Assembly: GCF_018598225.1 (NCBI RefSeq)
Contig: NZ_JAHESF010000052.1
Location: 1 to 39,158 of the forward strand
DNA length: 39,158 nt
From: Chryseosolibacter histidinae
GTDB taxonomy: Bacteria > Bacteroidota > Bacteroidia > Cytophagales > Cyclobacteriaceae
Direction of reading: 5' to 3'
This document shows positions 7,854 through 16,135 of this stretch, piece by piece (the first letter of the stretch is position 1; the number at the start of each line of letters is the position of its first letter). The translations under genes were made by a program, and so were the position numbers. The notes beneath the pieces are model-generated. The model worked only from the letters and a program-made list of their open reading frames with translations, had not been told where the DNA came from and did not search any database.

Positions 7854-7887
7854 CAAATGTATGTAAAATAACGATTATACATACAAA
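7854..7887 (-). promoter_or_regulatory. predicted padR promoter
   Basis: On the minus strand TTTG (7884-7887) and TACATTTG (7854-7861) match the Bacteroidota promoter, with a 22-base spacer that is a few bases longer than usual. Transcription would start near 7847, giving a very short leader. Confidence 0.6.
7858..7885. promoter_or_regulatory. candidate PadR operator, inverted repeat
   Basis: TGTATGTA (7858-7865) and its exact complement TACATACA (7878-7885) are separated by 12 bp and lie inside the promoter, with one arm touching each promoter element. PadR regulators bind ATGT/ACAT-type dyads, so this is the likely autorepression site. Confidence 0.55.
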
Positions 7888-8084
7888 TGTGAGTGTTTAT
7901 TTTCACCACAGTTACGTTATTCCTGTGATCACGAGGGAGACACACGTGACCTATGCACAGACGTTGATCTTAACACTTGCACCAGACGTGTAGAAATTTT
8001 TTCTCTGCGTGCAAGCAGCAGATTATGTACTTTTTAAAAGATGATTGCATGTTTTTTGATGCACTTTGAAAAACACGAATGCGT

Positions 8085-8092
8085 TACCTTTG
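8085..8092 (+). promoter_or_regulatory. predicted -7 element of the metalloprotease gene
   Basis: TACCTTTG matches TAnnTTTG, and TTTG copies lie 16 and 26 bases upstream, neither ideally spaced. It lies inside the longest possible reading frame (ATG 8079), so it argues for the downstream start at 8190. The 358-bp gap 7832-8189 otherwise holds only the padR promoter and operator. Confidence 0.45.
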
Positions 8093-8189
8093 TGTAACGA
8101 TCAGCGTGCTTCTTAAACCTGGACTTTTTAGATCGCTGACGGGCTCTTGCCGGGATCTCAAATACATTGAAAAGCAAAACATAACAAGC

Positions 8190-10673
8190 ATGAAGTTGAG
8201 GATGTGCAGCAGATTCATTTTCTTTTTAAGTTCCATTGTTTTGGTTTCGTTAAACCTGCGGGCGCAGACACTTGAGTCGTTGCCGCTGCTCAGGTCTGAC
8301 ACAACGAAGCACGATACGATCAAGAACGAAACACCTTCTTCGGTGCCTGCCGGAAACGATCAGCTTTCTGCGCCGCGCAATTATTATAACCTGCTGCGGA
8401 ACAAAGCTGTGAGCCGCAAGGGATTGTTCACCGTTCACAAGGTGGAAGATAAATTTTATTTCGAGATCCCCGATAGCCTGCTCGGCAGAGACCTGCTGGT
8501 GGTGGGCCGCATTGCACAGGGCGCTGCGGGTGTGAGGCCTGGCTATACCGGTTACGCGGGCGATCAGATCGGCAGCACCATCATTCGTTTTGAAAAAGGC
8601 CCTGGCCATAAACTGTTCCTTCGCCGCATCACGTATCAGGATCACGCCGGCGATACATCCAACGCTATGTATGCTGCGGTGGTAAGGTCCAACCTTCAGC
8701 CGTTGGTAGCCGCTTTCGGCATTGGCGCGTACAGCCCCTACGGTAAGGCCAGTGTGATCGAGGTCACAGACTACATCAACGGCGACAATGATATTCTTTT
8801 CTTCAATTCGTCTACCAAGAAGTCGATGCACGTGGGAGGCCTTCTGCGAAACATGTGCTATATCAAGGATGTAGACTCTTTCCCCATGAATGTGGAGCTG
8901 CGCACCATCAAGACCTACAACCTGACCTCTTCCGGTGAGCCGTTCACGTTGGAGCTGAATACGTCCATTGTATTATTGCCGGAGAAGCCGATGCGAAAAC
9001 GTTTCGCTGACCGGCGCGTGGGCTACTTCACCGAGCGTTATACCGATTACAACGCCAACCCCCAGGGCGTAAAGGTGGTGAACTACATCAAGCGCTACAG
9101 GCTCGAGCCGAAGCCGGAAGACATGGAGCGTTATAAAAAAGGAGAGCTGGTTGAGCCGGCCCGTCCTATCGTATACTACATCGATCCGGCAACGCCTAAG
9201 AAATGGGTGCCTTATCTCATCAAAGGTATTGAAGACTGGCAGGTAGCGTTTGAACGCGCTGGTTTCAAAAATGCTATCCAGGCAAAACAGGCGCCGGCGG
9301 GTGCTGAAAAACTGAACTGGAGCCTCGAGGATGCGCGTCACTCGGCCATCGTATACAAGCCTTCGTCCATCGCCAACGCGGCAGGCCCCATCATTACTGA
9401 CCCGCGCAGTGGCGAGATCCTGGAAAGCCACATCAACTGGTATCATAACCTGATGTCTATCCTGCGCAACTGGTATTTCATTCAGTGTGCGCCTTCAGAT
9501 CCGCGCGCCCGCAAAATGAAATTTGACGATGCGCTGATGGGAGAGCTCATTCGTTCGGTGGCGGCACATGAGGTAGGCCACTCCCTGGGGCTTACGCACA
9601 ACTTCGGCGCAAGCTCCACGGTGCCCGTAGAAAAGCTGCGCGACCGCGAATGGCTTGAAGAACATGGCCATACCCCCTCTATCATGGACTACGCCAGGTT
9701 CAACTATGTTGCTCAACCGGAAGACAGCGTGAGTGAACGTGGTCTCATTTCCCGCATCGGCGAATATGACCTCTGGGCCATCGAGTGGGGATACCGTTGG
9801 TACCCGGACCTGCAACCGGAGGAAGAAATTGCTGTGCTCAACAAATGGGTGACCGAGAAGCAGGAGAACAAAAGCCTCTGGTACGGATCGGAGCTCACCA
9901 CCGACGATCCACGCACACAGACAGAAGACATCGGCAGCAACGCCATGCAGGCCAGCGAATATGGCATCAAGAACCTGAAACGTGTGATGGGCAACCTGCT
10001 CACCTGGACCTACCAGGAAAACGACGGCTACAAAGACCTTACGGAGATCTACAACGGCGTTACCAACCAGTTCGATTATTACCTGGGCCACGTGCTCACC
10101 AACATCGGCGGTATTTATGAAACCCCCAAGTCGCCGGCGCAGGCAGGTCCCGTTTTCCAGATGGTAGCCGTTGAATCGCAGAAGGAGGCTATGGAGTTCC
10201 TGAAGCGGAACATCTTCGCTACCCCTACGTGGCTGCTGGATACCATGGTGCTGGCACGTACCGGCGAATCACCCACCCAGACCGTTGGCAAATCGCAGGA
10301 CATGGTGCTGCGACACCTGCTGAGCACCAACACGCTGAGCAAGCTGTCGGTGTCAGAAGCCATGTATGGTGACAGGGCCTACCGCCTCATCGATTATTTC
10401 AACGACATCGACGAAGCCATGTGGAAAGAGCTTAAGACGTATAGCCCGGTTGACATTTACAGGAGGAACCTGCAACGCACCTATCTCGACAGGCTTATCG
10501 AGCTGTCTGAAAAAGCCGGCAAAGATTACAGGGACGTTGGCCCTATCATCCGCGTGAAATTGCAGGAGATTCACGGCCTCATCAAAAAAGCTATCTCCAG
10601 GACCAAAGATCCGATCACGGTCTATCACCTGAAGTTTATGGAAGAGAAGCTGGCACAGTCAGTTGACAATTGA
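8190..10673 (+). CDS. secreted zinc-dependent metalloprotease (DUF5117/DUF5118 family)
   Basis: The 827-residue protein has a signal peptide (MKLRMCSRFIFFLSSIVLVSLNLRA). The middle carries the regions typical of DUF5118 and DUF5117 proteins. The catalytic core has the extended zinc motif HEVGHSLGLTH (His460, His464, His470 with Glu461), i.e. HExxHxxGxxH as in metzincins, and a downstream SIMDY segment that fits the Met-turn. It is predicted to be a periplasmic or surface endopeptidase; the substrate is unknown. The ATG at 8190 is chosen over 8079 because it begins the signal peptide and lies downstream of the predicted -7 box. The last codons (SVDN) and the TGA stop fall within the first units of the AGTTGAC array, so the true C-terminus may have been altered. 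Confidence 0.92.
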   Translation: MKLRMCSRFIFFLSSIVLVSLNLRAQTLESLPLLRSDTTKHDTIKNETPSSVPAGNDQLSAPRNYYNLLRNKAVSRKGLFTVHKVEDKFYFEIPDSLLGRDLLVVGRIAQGAAGVRPGYTGYAGDQIGSTIIRFEKGPGHKLFLRRITYQDHAGDTSNAMYAAVVRSNLQPLVAAFGIGAYSPYGKASVIEVTDYINGDNDILFFNSSTKKSMHVGGLLRNMCYIKDVDSFPMNVELRTIKTYNLTSSGEPFTLELNTSIVLLPEKPMRKRFADRRVGYFTERYTDYNANPQGVKVVNYIKRYRLEPKPEDMERYKKGELVEPARPIVYYIDPATPKKWVPYLIKGIEDWQVAFERAGFKNAIQAKQAPAGAEKLNWSLEDARHSAIVYKPSSIANAAGPIITDPRSGEILESHINWYHNLMSILRNWYFIQCAPSDPRARKMKFDDALMGELIRSVAAHEVGHSLGLTHNFGASSTVPVEKLRDREWLEEHGHTPSIMDYARFNYVAQPEDSVSERGLISRIGEYDLWAIEWGYRWYPDLQPEEEIAVLNKWVTEKQENKSLWYGSELTTDDPRTQTEDIGSNAMQASEYGIKNLKRVMGNLLTWTYQENDGYKDLTEIYNGVTNQFDYYLGHVLTNIGGIYETPKSPAQAGPVFQMVAVESQKEAMEFLKRNIFATPTWLLDTMVLARTGESPTQTVGKSQDMVLRHLLSTNTLSKLSVSEAMYGDRAYRLIDYFNDIDEAMWKELKTYSPVDIYRRNLQRTYLDRLIELSEKAGKDYRDVGPIIRVKLQEIHGLIKKAISRTKDPITVYHLKFMEEKLAQSVDN

Positions 10674-10815
10674 CAAATGGGCAGTTGACAAAATTTGGAG
10701 CACGGTTTTCACGAGCATGCTGCCGATCTTAGAACAAAACAGGGCCTTGGAAGCCGGCTCCGCACGTTGTCAACTGCGCCGATAGCCTGCTATCGGAATT
10801 TGTCAACTGTCAACT
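10659..10815. repeat. heptamer inverted array, AGTTGAC family, copy 1
   Basis: The left arm has AGTTGAC/AATTGAC units from inside the CDS end to about 10691. The right arm is TGTCAACT-type from 10767, interrupted by the palindrome CCGATAG-CCTG-CTATCGG (10779-10796). The loop shares a long run with the copy at 13.4 kb. Confidence 0.85.
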
Positions 10816-10950
10816 ATTAACGCTCCCTCATTTTACGTGACCCGCCACCCATGCCTCGCCACTGAACACGGTCATTCTCATTTTCCCGTAAATTTTTGCT
10901 GCGGTAAGAGTTGAAATTCGTAAACTCAGCAAACATTTACGGGACTGCTT

Positions 10951-13383
10951 ATGCTGAAAAACTTCTTCAAGACCGCTGGCCGCAATATTCTGAAATACAA
11001 GGCCTACTCGCTCATCAATTTCCTGGGACTCACCACGGGGCTTGCGCTCGCGCTGCTGATCCTCGCCTACGTGCGCTCGGAGGTCAGCTACGACAAGTTT
11101 CATGAAAAAGCAGACCGTTTATACCGGATCAAATATGTGGCGCCCAACGGTCTCGCGCTGGCTTCAACACCACCACCCATCGCGCCACTGATGAAAGAGT
11201 TCTTTCCCGGCGTGGAAGAGGCCGCGCGCATGTATGGACGCAACGTGAGCGTCACACGTCCGGATGCGGCGGAGGCGTTTGAGGAGACCAACGTATTCTT
11301 CGCTGACTCGGCCATCATGAAGCTGCTCACGTTCGATTTTGTCAGCGGCAACCCGGACCGGGCGCTGGTTGATAAGTTCACCGTGCTGATCACCGAAGAA
11401 ATGGCCCGCAAGTATTTTGGCGACAAAGACCCGCTGGGAGAGGTGCTCTTGTTCTCAGGAAAACACTCTTTTAAGGTGATCGGGGTGGTGAAGAACTTTC
11501 CGGAGAACTCACACATCCGGTTCAACATGCTGGTACCCTACGAGAACATGTTCGACCTGGAAAGTGATCAGGCCGCACAGGCCTTGCGCAACAACCTCGC
11601 CATCAACTTTGTGATCAGCCACTCCTATACGTATGTGCTGCTGAAACCCGGCGCCGATCCCACGGAAGTGGACAGGAACATGGATGCATTCCTCAAAAAA
11701 TATGCGCAGCCCAACCTGCTGGTAGGCCAGGTATTCACGCTGATGCCGCTCACCGACATTCATTTGAAAAGTACCCTGCTGGTGGAGCCGACCCCAACCA
11801 ACTCCATGACCAACCTCTTCATCTTTGTGGGGGTGGGGATCCTCACGCTGGTGATCGCCAGCATCAACTACATCAACCTCAGCACAGCGCAGTCATTCAC
11901 TAGGATCAAAGAGATCGGCATCCGCAAGATACTGGGTTCCATGAAATACCAGCTGATCTTCCAGTTCATCGCCGAGAGCTTTTTGTTTTGCCTGATCGCG
12001 CTGCTGTTATCGTTTGCTGTGTTCTACGCAGCGCTGCCATTGCTGAACGACCTCACCAATAAAACGCTCGTGTTTACAGACGTTGTAGACAACAGCATGT
12101 TGATGGCCTCCGTGATCCTGGTCACCGGCATCACGCTGCTGGCAGGCGGATACCCGGCTTATTTTGTTACACGTTTCAATTCCATTAACGCGCTGAAGGG
12201 CGAAGCTTCGCGTACAGGCAGCCAGTTGCTGCGGCGCGCGCTGGTGGTGTTCCAGCTTGCCATTGCCTGCATGCTGCTCTCGGGTTCTCTGCTCATTGTG
12301 AAACAACTGAATTTCCTCAGCAGCAGGCCCCTGGGATTCCAGAAGGAGCAGACCATCAATATCCCGTTGTTCAGCCAGAACCTCAATGGTATTTTCAGGC
12401 AGAACGACTCGACGTTCTGGCTGAGGTTGCAAAGCTTCCGCGATGCCGTGGAGACCCATACTGGCGTTAAAGGAACAACACTGTCGTCTAACGCACCAGG
12501 ACTGGGAGCTGTGTTCAGGGGCACCATACCGGAAGGATTCACGCAGCAGGATAATATGTTCATTGCCAACATGTCGGTCGACTATAATTTCCTGGAGACC
12601 TATGGCATGGAGATGCAGGCAGGAAGACCTTTCAGCAAGGAGCACGGCACAGACAGGGCAGAGGCTTTCATCGTTAATGAAACTGCCGTGAAAGCGTGGA
12701 ACTGGGAGACGCCCGAAAAAGCGCTGGGCAAAAAACTGGTACGGGAAGGGAAGGAGGGACGTATCATCGGCGTGATCAAAGACTTTAACTTTACTTCGCT
12801 CACAACGCCTGTGTCGGCCATGGTGATCGAGATGAACCCGAACCAGTTCAACGTGTTGTCTGTAAAATTCGATAACGAGAATGTGCAGCCTACCATTGAC
12901 AAGATCGAGGCGGAGTGGAACAAGATGTTCCCGGAAAAAACCTTCCAGTTCACGTTCCTCGATGAGCAGCTCAACAGTCAATATCAGAACTTTCAGAACT
13001 TCGGCACCATTATTCAGACCTTCGCCGGCATCGCCATTCTCATCTCATGCCTTGGCGTCTATGGGCTTGTGTTGTTCGTGGTGCAGCGCAAGGTGAAAGA
13101 GATCGGCGTTAGAAAAGTGCTGGGCGCCAGCGTTGGTAATATTCTGCAATTGATCTACCGCGATTTTGCCTGGCTGTTGGTAACGGGATTTGTGCTGGCT
13201 ATTCCTGCCTCGTACTACCTCATGAAACAATGGCTGGAGAACTTCACCTATCACACGTCTATCGACGCGATCACTTATGTGATGAGCTTTGTGATGGTGG
13301 TGGTGATCGTAGCGCTTACCATTGGCTACCAGGCCGTGAAGGCATCATTGGCTAATCCGGTGAGCTCACTGCGAAGCGAATGA
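10951..13383 (+). CDS. FtsX/MacB-type ABC transporter permease (no ATPase)
   Basis: This 810-residue inner-membrane protein has the same design as the permease at 4.7-7.4 kb but no soluble prefix. It has a first helix at about 20-42, a MacB periplasmic domain with SYDKFHEKADRLYRI, an FtsX core near 285-410 with EIGIRKILGS, a helix near 425-445, a second periplasmic domain, and a C-terminal FtsX core with EIGVRKVLGA and the usual ending (ANPVSSLRSE). No Walker motifs are present. It probably pairs with an ATPase encoded elsewhere, and its substrate is unknown. It is flanked on both sides by near-identical copies of the AGTTGAC repeat element in direct orientation. The upstream gap (10816-10950) shows no clear promoter. 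Confidence 0.9.
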   Translation: MLKNFFKTAGRNILKYKAYSLINFLGLTTGLALALLILAYVRSEVSYDKFHEKADRLYRIKYVAPNGLALASTPPPIAPLMKEFFPGVEEAARMYGRNVSVTRPDAAEAFEETNVFFADSAIMKLLTFDFVSGNPDRALVDKFTVLITEEMARKYFGDKDPLGEVLLFSGKHSFKVIGVVKNFPENSHIRFNMLVPYENMFDLESDQAAQALRNNLAINFVISHSYTYVLLKPGADPTEVDRNMDAFLKKYAQPNLLVGQVFTLMPLTDIHLKSTLLVEPTPTNSMTNLFIFVGVGILTLVIASINYINLSTAQSFTRIKEIGIRKILGSMKYQLIFQFIAESFLFCLIALLLSFAVFYAALPLLNDLTNKTLVFTDVVDNSMLMASVILVTGITLLAGGYPAYFVTRFNSINALKGEASRTGSQLLRRALVVFQLAIACMLLSGSLLIVKQLNFLSSRPLGFQKEQTINIPLFSQNLNGIFRQNDSTFWLRLQSFRDAVETHTGVKGTTLSSNAPGLGAVFRGTIPEGFTQQDNMFIANMSVDYNFLETYGMEMQAGRPFSKEHGTDRAEAFIVNETAVKAWNWETPEKALGKKLVREGKEGRIIGVIKDFNFTSLTTPVSAMVIEMNPNQFNVLSVKFDNENVQPTIDKIEAEWNKMFPEKTFQFTFLDEQLNSQYQNFQNFGTIIQTFAGIAILISCLGVYGLVLFVVQRKVKEIGVRKVLGASVGNILQLIYRDFAWLLVTGFVLAIPASYYLMKQWLENFTYHTSIDAITYVMSFVMVVVIVALTIGYQAVKASLANPVSSLRSE

Positions 13384-13542
13384 CCAGTTGACAGTTGACA
13401 AAATAGCAATTGACAAAATTTGGGGCGCGGTTTTTACGAGCATGCTGCCGATCTTAGAACAGAACAGAGTCTTGAAAGCGAGCTCCGCATGTTGTCAACT
13501 GGCCCGATAGCCTGCTATCGGAATTTGTCAACTGTCAACTGT
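13384..13542. repeat. heptamer inverted array, AGTTGAC family, copy 2
   Basis: The array fills the space between two convergent stop codons (13383 and 13543). The palindrome CCGATAG-CCTG-CTATCGG lies at 13504-13521. The loop (about 13420-13490) is nearly identical to copy 1. Confidence 0.85.
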
Positions 13543-13980
13543 TCATTTCAGATCGATATGATAAACATCAGTCTGGTTCCTCGCGATGTTCTCGATGAAG
13601 AAACCTCCGGCCTGCGGGATGTCTTCGATCAGGTCGAACAGCTTGCATGATTTGGGCAACGCGGAGAAGATCAGCAGGAAAGAATAGGTTTTACCATCGG
13701 GAATCTGCGTCCAGACCGGGGCGAAGGAAATGTTCTCGGCATGCACAAGCCTGGAGCGGGCGCCTGAGGCACGGTCTACAAGATAGGTGGTGCGCCAGAT
13801 GCGGATGAGCATATCCTTGTGCTTATTTTCGAAGTAGCAGTGCACATAGACGTAGGAATCTTCCAGGGTTTCGGCGTCGATCGCTTGCAGCGTGTCGATG
13901 TCTACCGATGGTTTTGTCTTTACCGGCGGCTCCTGAACCGGCGCAGCAAACAGAGGGATCATTATCTGGGAATAGTCCAT
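13543..13980 (-). CDS. hypothetical protein, 145 aa
   Basis: The start is the ATG at 13980 (MDYSQIMIPLFAAPVQEPPV); a GTG three codons upstream is possible. The N-terminus is Pro-rich and followed by an all-beta-looking body (SYVYVHCYFENKHKDMLIRIW ... TYSFLLIFSAL) that may be an Ig-like or sandwich fold. No catalytic motif, clear signal peptide or known family was recognised. The TGA stop is immediately followed by the AGTTGAC array. Confidence 0.6.
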   Translation of the reverse strand: MDYSQIMIPLFAAPVQEPPVKTKPSVDIDTLQAIDAETLEDSYVYVHCYFENKHKDMLIRIWRTTYLVDRASGARSRLVHAENISFAPVWTQIPDGKTYSFLLIFSALPKSCKLFDLIEDIPQAGGFFIENIARNQTDVYHIDLK

Positions 13981-14099
13981 TTTGTACACAAAAATACAAC
14001 AGTTTGTTTCGGGATGAAACCTTTCAAAAGCTTTTCGCGGGGTAGTACTTTGTGATCACTGGCTCACCACCTGCATAACTTTTTGAAAGGTTAAAAAAA

Positions 14100-14122
14100 A
14101 AGCCCCGTTGTTCACGGGGCTT
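14100..14122 (-). terminator. intrinsic terminator of the HU gene
   Basis: A 9-bp GC-rich stem AAGCCCCGT / ACGGGGCTT with a 5-base loop is followed on the minus strand by a run of T (14092-14099). It lies 25 bp past the HU stop. No heptamer array follows this gene. Confidence 0.9.
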
Positions 14123-14146
14123 CTTTCATTTGTAACCGGTTGCTGG

Positions 14147-14416
14147 TTATAGTTTTGCTTGCAGCTCTTTGCCGGCCTTGAATTTGGCAACTTTTTTTGC
14201 TTTGATCTTGATCGTTTCGCCGGTTGCAGGATTGCGTCCTTTGCGGGCTGCTCTTTTCGTAACGGAGAAGGTACCGAACCCAACGAGCGTAACCCTGTCT
14301 CCGCTCTTCAGTGTCTTCGTAACTCCTTCAACGAAAGAGTCGAGCGCAGTAGCTGCCTGTGTTTTTGTGATACCAGCGTCTTCAGCAATCTTGCTAACCA
14401 ATTCTGCTTTGTTCAT
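14147..14416 (-). CDS. hup: HU-family DNA-binding protein
   Basis: An 89-residue, full-length HU: helices [20 protein letters not shown] and [13 protein letters not shown], then the beta-sheet core [14 protein letters not shown], and the DNA-bending arm with GRNPATGE (Arg61-Asn62-Pro63), ending [10 protein letters not shown]. It binds and bends DNA without strong sequence preference, as a homodimer or with a second HU. It is a single-gene unit with a textbook Bacteroidota promoter and an intrinsic terminator, suggesting strong expression. The symbol hup is generic; most Bacteroidota carry several HU paralogues. Confidence 0.96.
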   Translation of the reverse strand: MNKAELVSKIAEDAGITKTQAATALDSFVEGVTKTLKSGDRVTLVGFGTFSVTKRAARKGRNPATGETIKIKAKKVAKFKAGKELQAKL

Positions 14417-14455
14417 AGTGGTTTGTTAAAAAAAATGAAATGGTTTAATGGGGCG

Positions 14456-14485
14456 CAAATATAGAGGCTTTTTCATCGCGTCAAA
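14456..14485 (-). promoter_or_regulatory. strong promoter of the HU gene
   Basis: The minus strand carries TTTG (14482-14485), an 18-base spacer and TATATTTG (14456-14463), an exact match to TAnnTTTG. The start of transcription is expected near 14449, about 33 bases before the ATG. Confidence 0.8.
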
Positions 14486-14598
14486 TTTTTTTCCGTTCAA
14501 CCGTAATAAACTATTTCCGGGTGTGTGACGAAAGCGATCAATCATGATGTTGATTTTCAAAACGGTATCAGAAATTTGAAACCCGGATGCTGAAGAAG

Positions 14599-14630
14599 TT
14601 TGGGATTTAAAAAAAAGAGTTTTACATTTG
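14599..14630 (+). promoter_or_regulatory. promoter of structured leader RNA
   Basis: TTTG (14599-14602), a 20-base spacer and TACATTTG (14623-14630) match the Bacteroidota promoter exactly. Transcription would start near 14637. Confidence 0.7.
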
Positions 14631-14636
14631 TCACAT

Positions 14637-14779
14637 GATCACAGCAATTATCATCGTGAAGGAGCGCCCGCAAAGCAAAAACTTTGCAATGGATCGCTCT
14701 GCCCGGGATATGGTGTGACTTTGGCATCAGAAAGACACATACCAGATATAAGCCCGGGCATCCACCCGGGTTTTTTTTT
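14637..14779 (+). ncRNA. structured leader or small RNA with competing hairpins
   Basis: Between the promoter and the terminator lie two further structures. Hairpin 1 pairs GGAGCG (14661-14666) with CGCTCT and, inside it, GCAAAG with CTTTGC (14682-14687). Hairpin 2 pairs CCCGGG (14702-14707), ATAT, GGT and GTG with CAC, ACC, ATAT and CCCGGG (14736-14758), with small bulges. Hairpin 2 uses the same CCCGGG (14753-14758) as the 5' arm of the terminator, so the two are mutually exclusive. The DinB-like gene starts 24 bp after the T-run. It may be an attenuator, an unknown riboswitch or an independent small RNA. No known family is recognised. Confidence 0.55.
14753..14779 (+). terminator. intrinsic terminator upstream of DinB-like gene
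   Basis: CCCGGG (14753-14758), a 6-base loop and CCCGGG (14765-14770) are followed by nine T. An A/G-to-T extension adds two weak pairs. Confidence 0.85.
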
Positions 14780-14802
14780 GACCAAACTTTTGCCAACAAC
14801 CT

Positions 14803-15351
14803 ATGAGTATAGAAATAACGATATCTAAAATAAACAGGGAGCTGATCAGCGCCTTTGCCGTGCTCGATGGCTGGTTCGATCGTGACGAAGCCTTGCTCCG
14901 GCACCGCGCTTCCATTCGCTGGTGCCCGGCAGAGATCCTGGAGCACGTGATGCTTACCAACCGTTACCTGCTGATGCTCATAGAGAAAGGAAGCGCAAAA
15001 GCGCTCAAGCTCGCCAGCGAAAAAGACCTGACGCAGGAAGTAAAACAATATCAGTTCGATAGCGTTGCCCTTGACGCCATCAGCGAGCCCGACAGCTTCT
15101 CATGGGAACGGCCGGAGCACATGGAGCCCACTGGTACACAGTCACTGGCAGAAGTGCGGGAAGAGCTGCGCAACCAGCTATACCGGTGCCTCTGCCTGCT
15201 GGAGATGTTGTGCCAGGGACAGGGCATCGCTTATCGCATCACCATGTCTGTGAACAGCCTGGGCAAGCTCGACATCTATCAGTACATCTATTTTCTCGCG
15301 CTGCATGTGAAACGACATCTACGGCAGCTTGAAAAACATTATGGGCGATGA
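14803..15351 (+). CDS. DinB-superfamily four-helix protein
   Basis: The 182-residue all-helical protein has no signal peptide. His48 in ILEHVML and His168/His172 in LALHVKRH are spaced as the three metal-binding histidines of the DinB/YfiT-like fold. Members are putative metal-dependent enzymes, several being thiol transferases; the substrate here is unknown. The annotated ATG at 14803 lies only 24 bp after a strong terminator hairpin, so expression may depend on read-through of the structured leader. The stop is directly followed by a GTCCACG-type heptamer array. Confidence 0.8.
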   Translation: MSIEITISKINRELISAFAVLDGWFDRDEALLRHRASIRWCPAEILEHVMLTNRYLLMLIEKGSAKALKLASEKDLTQEVKQYQFDSVALDAISEPDSFSWERPEHMEPTGTQSLAEVREELRNQLYRCLCLLEMLCQGQGIAYRITMSVNSLGKLDIYQYIYFLALHVKRHLRQLEKHYGR

Positions 15352-15353
15352 AG

Positions 15354-15597
15354 AGTCCACGGTCGACGGTCCACAGTCCACGGCAGTTCTCCAATTGGAA
15401 CCGTATCCTGAGCGAGGATGTGGCGTTGGATGTGCGAGCGAAGGATCCCGTGAAGTCACTGCGTGCTTAATTCGATAGCAGGTCTCTCGAAGCGTACTTC
15501 GCTAAAAGGGGGATTCTTCGCTTCCCGCTTGGCCTGCACACATGCAGCGCTCTGAATGACGGATCAAAGGAGCGTGTCGTCCGTGGACCGTTGTGGG
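15354..15597. repeat. heptamer inverted array, GGTCCAC family, with long loop
   Basis: Left arm units AGTCCAC, GGTCGAC, GGTCCAC, AGTCCAC (15354-15382); the right arm is a GTCCGTGGACCG segment near 15578-15590. The loop of about 190 bp includes CGAAGC (15488-15493) and a possible permease gene remnant. It occupies the 299-bp gap between the DinB-like and PEBP genes. Confidence 0.65.
15411..15470 (+). pseudogene. possible remnant of an FtsX-type permease C-terminus
   Basis: Frame translation ending at the TAA at 15468 gives LDVRAKDPVKSLRA, close to the standard C-terminus of FtsX-type permeases (compare ANPVSSLRSE in this window). No upstream coding part is seen. It is short enough to be coincidence. 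Confidence 0.25.
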
Positions 15598-15650
15598 CTG
15601 CTACCGGGCATTCTTTTCGTATGTCATGCGGCAGATAATGGCCGCGTGAT

Positions 15651-16130
15651 ATGGATCTTTTTATTTTATTTTTTTCAGCGTTGTTACAAACTTCAACGCT
15701 GACGGTGACAAGTCCTGATTTTGAGCATGAAGGCGAGATCCCCGAACGTTTCACTTGTGATGGCGAAGACGCGAACCCTGCTTTCAACATCCAGGGCATC
15801 CCGCAAGGTACCAAGAGCCTGGTGATCATCATGGAAGACCCTGACGTAACACTCACAACATTCAGTCACTGGGTAGTATGGAACATCCCACCGCAGGAGT
15901 CGATCCCTGCCAACACCATCCCTGGCGTTCAGGGCCGCAACAGTCTCGGCAAGAGCAGTTATCTAGGCCCGTGCCCCCCCGGTGGCACACACCGTTATTT
16001 TTTCAGGATCTACGCCCTCAATAGTATGCTGGACATCGACGAGGACTCCAACAAAAGAAAACTGGAAGCGGCGATGGAGAATCACATCCTTGCGAAAGGG
16101 GAGATTATGGGGTGGTATCATAAGAAGTGA
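15651..16130 (+). CDS. YbhB/YbcL-family PEBP (Raf kinase inhibitor-like) protein
   Basis: This 159-residue protein shows the phosphatidylethanolamine-binding fold signatures: FTCDGEDANPAF, the DPD motif in IIMEDPDV, SHWVVWNIPP, and the anion-pocket motif GPCPPGGTHRYFFRIYAL. The first 19 residues (MDLFILFFSALLQTSTLTV) resemble a short signal peptide, so a periplasmic location is possible. Bacterial members have no firmly established function. The stop is followed within 6 bp by a GTTTAAG heptamer array and then a bidirectional terminator shared with the convergent gene. Confidence 0.9.
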   Translation: MDLFILFFSALLQTSTLTVTSPDFEHEGEIPERFTCDGEDANPAFNIQGIPQGTKSLVIIMEDPDVTLTTFSHWVVWNIPPQESIPANTIPGVQGRNSLGKSSYLGPCPPGGTHRYFFRIYALNSMLDIDEDSNKRKLEAAMENHILAKGEIMGWYHKK

Positions 16131-16135
16131 GTCGG

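Noticed and set aside
8079-8189. Longer N-terminus for the metalloprotease from ATG 8079
   Set aside because: It would place 37 non-signal residues before the signal peptide and has a -7 promoter element inside it.
12007-12981. 324-codon antisense reading frame inside the second permease gene
   Set aside because: It lies opposite a gene with clear FtsX domains, is rich in His/Arg/Gln as shadow frames of this composition are, and has no recognisable domain.
4721-13383. Complete ABC exporters at the two permease genes
   Set aside because: Neither protein nor its neighbours contains Walker A/B or the ABC signature, so only permease subunits are present.
14628-14828. 66-codon plus-strand frame beginning at a TTG
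   Set aside because: It runs through both hairpins and the terminator T-run and overlaps the DinB-like start; the RNA explanation fits better.
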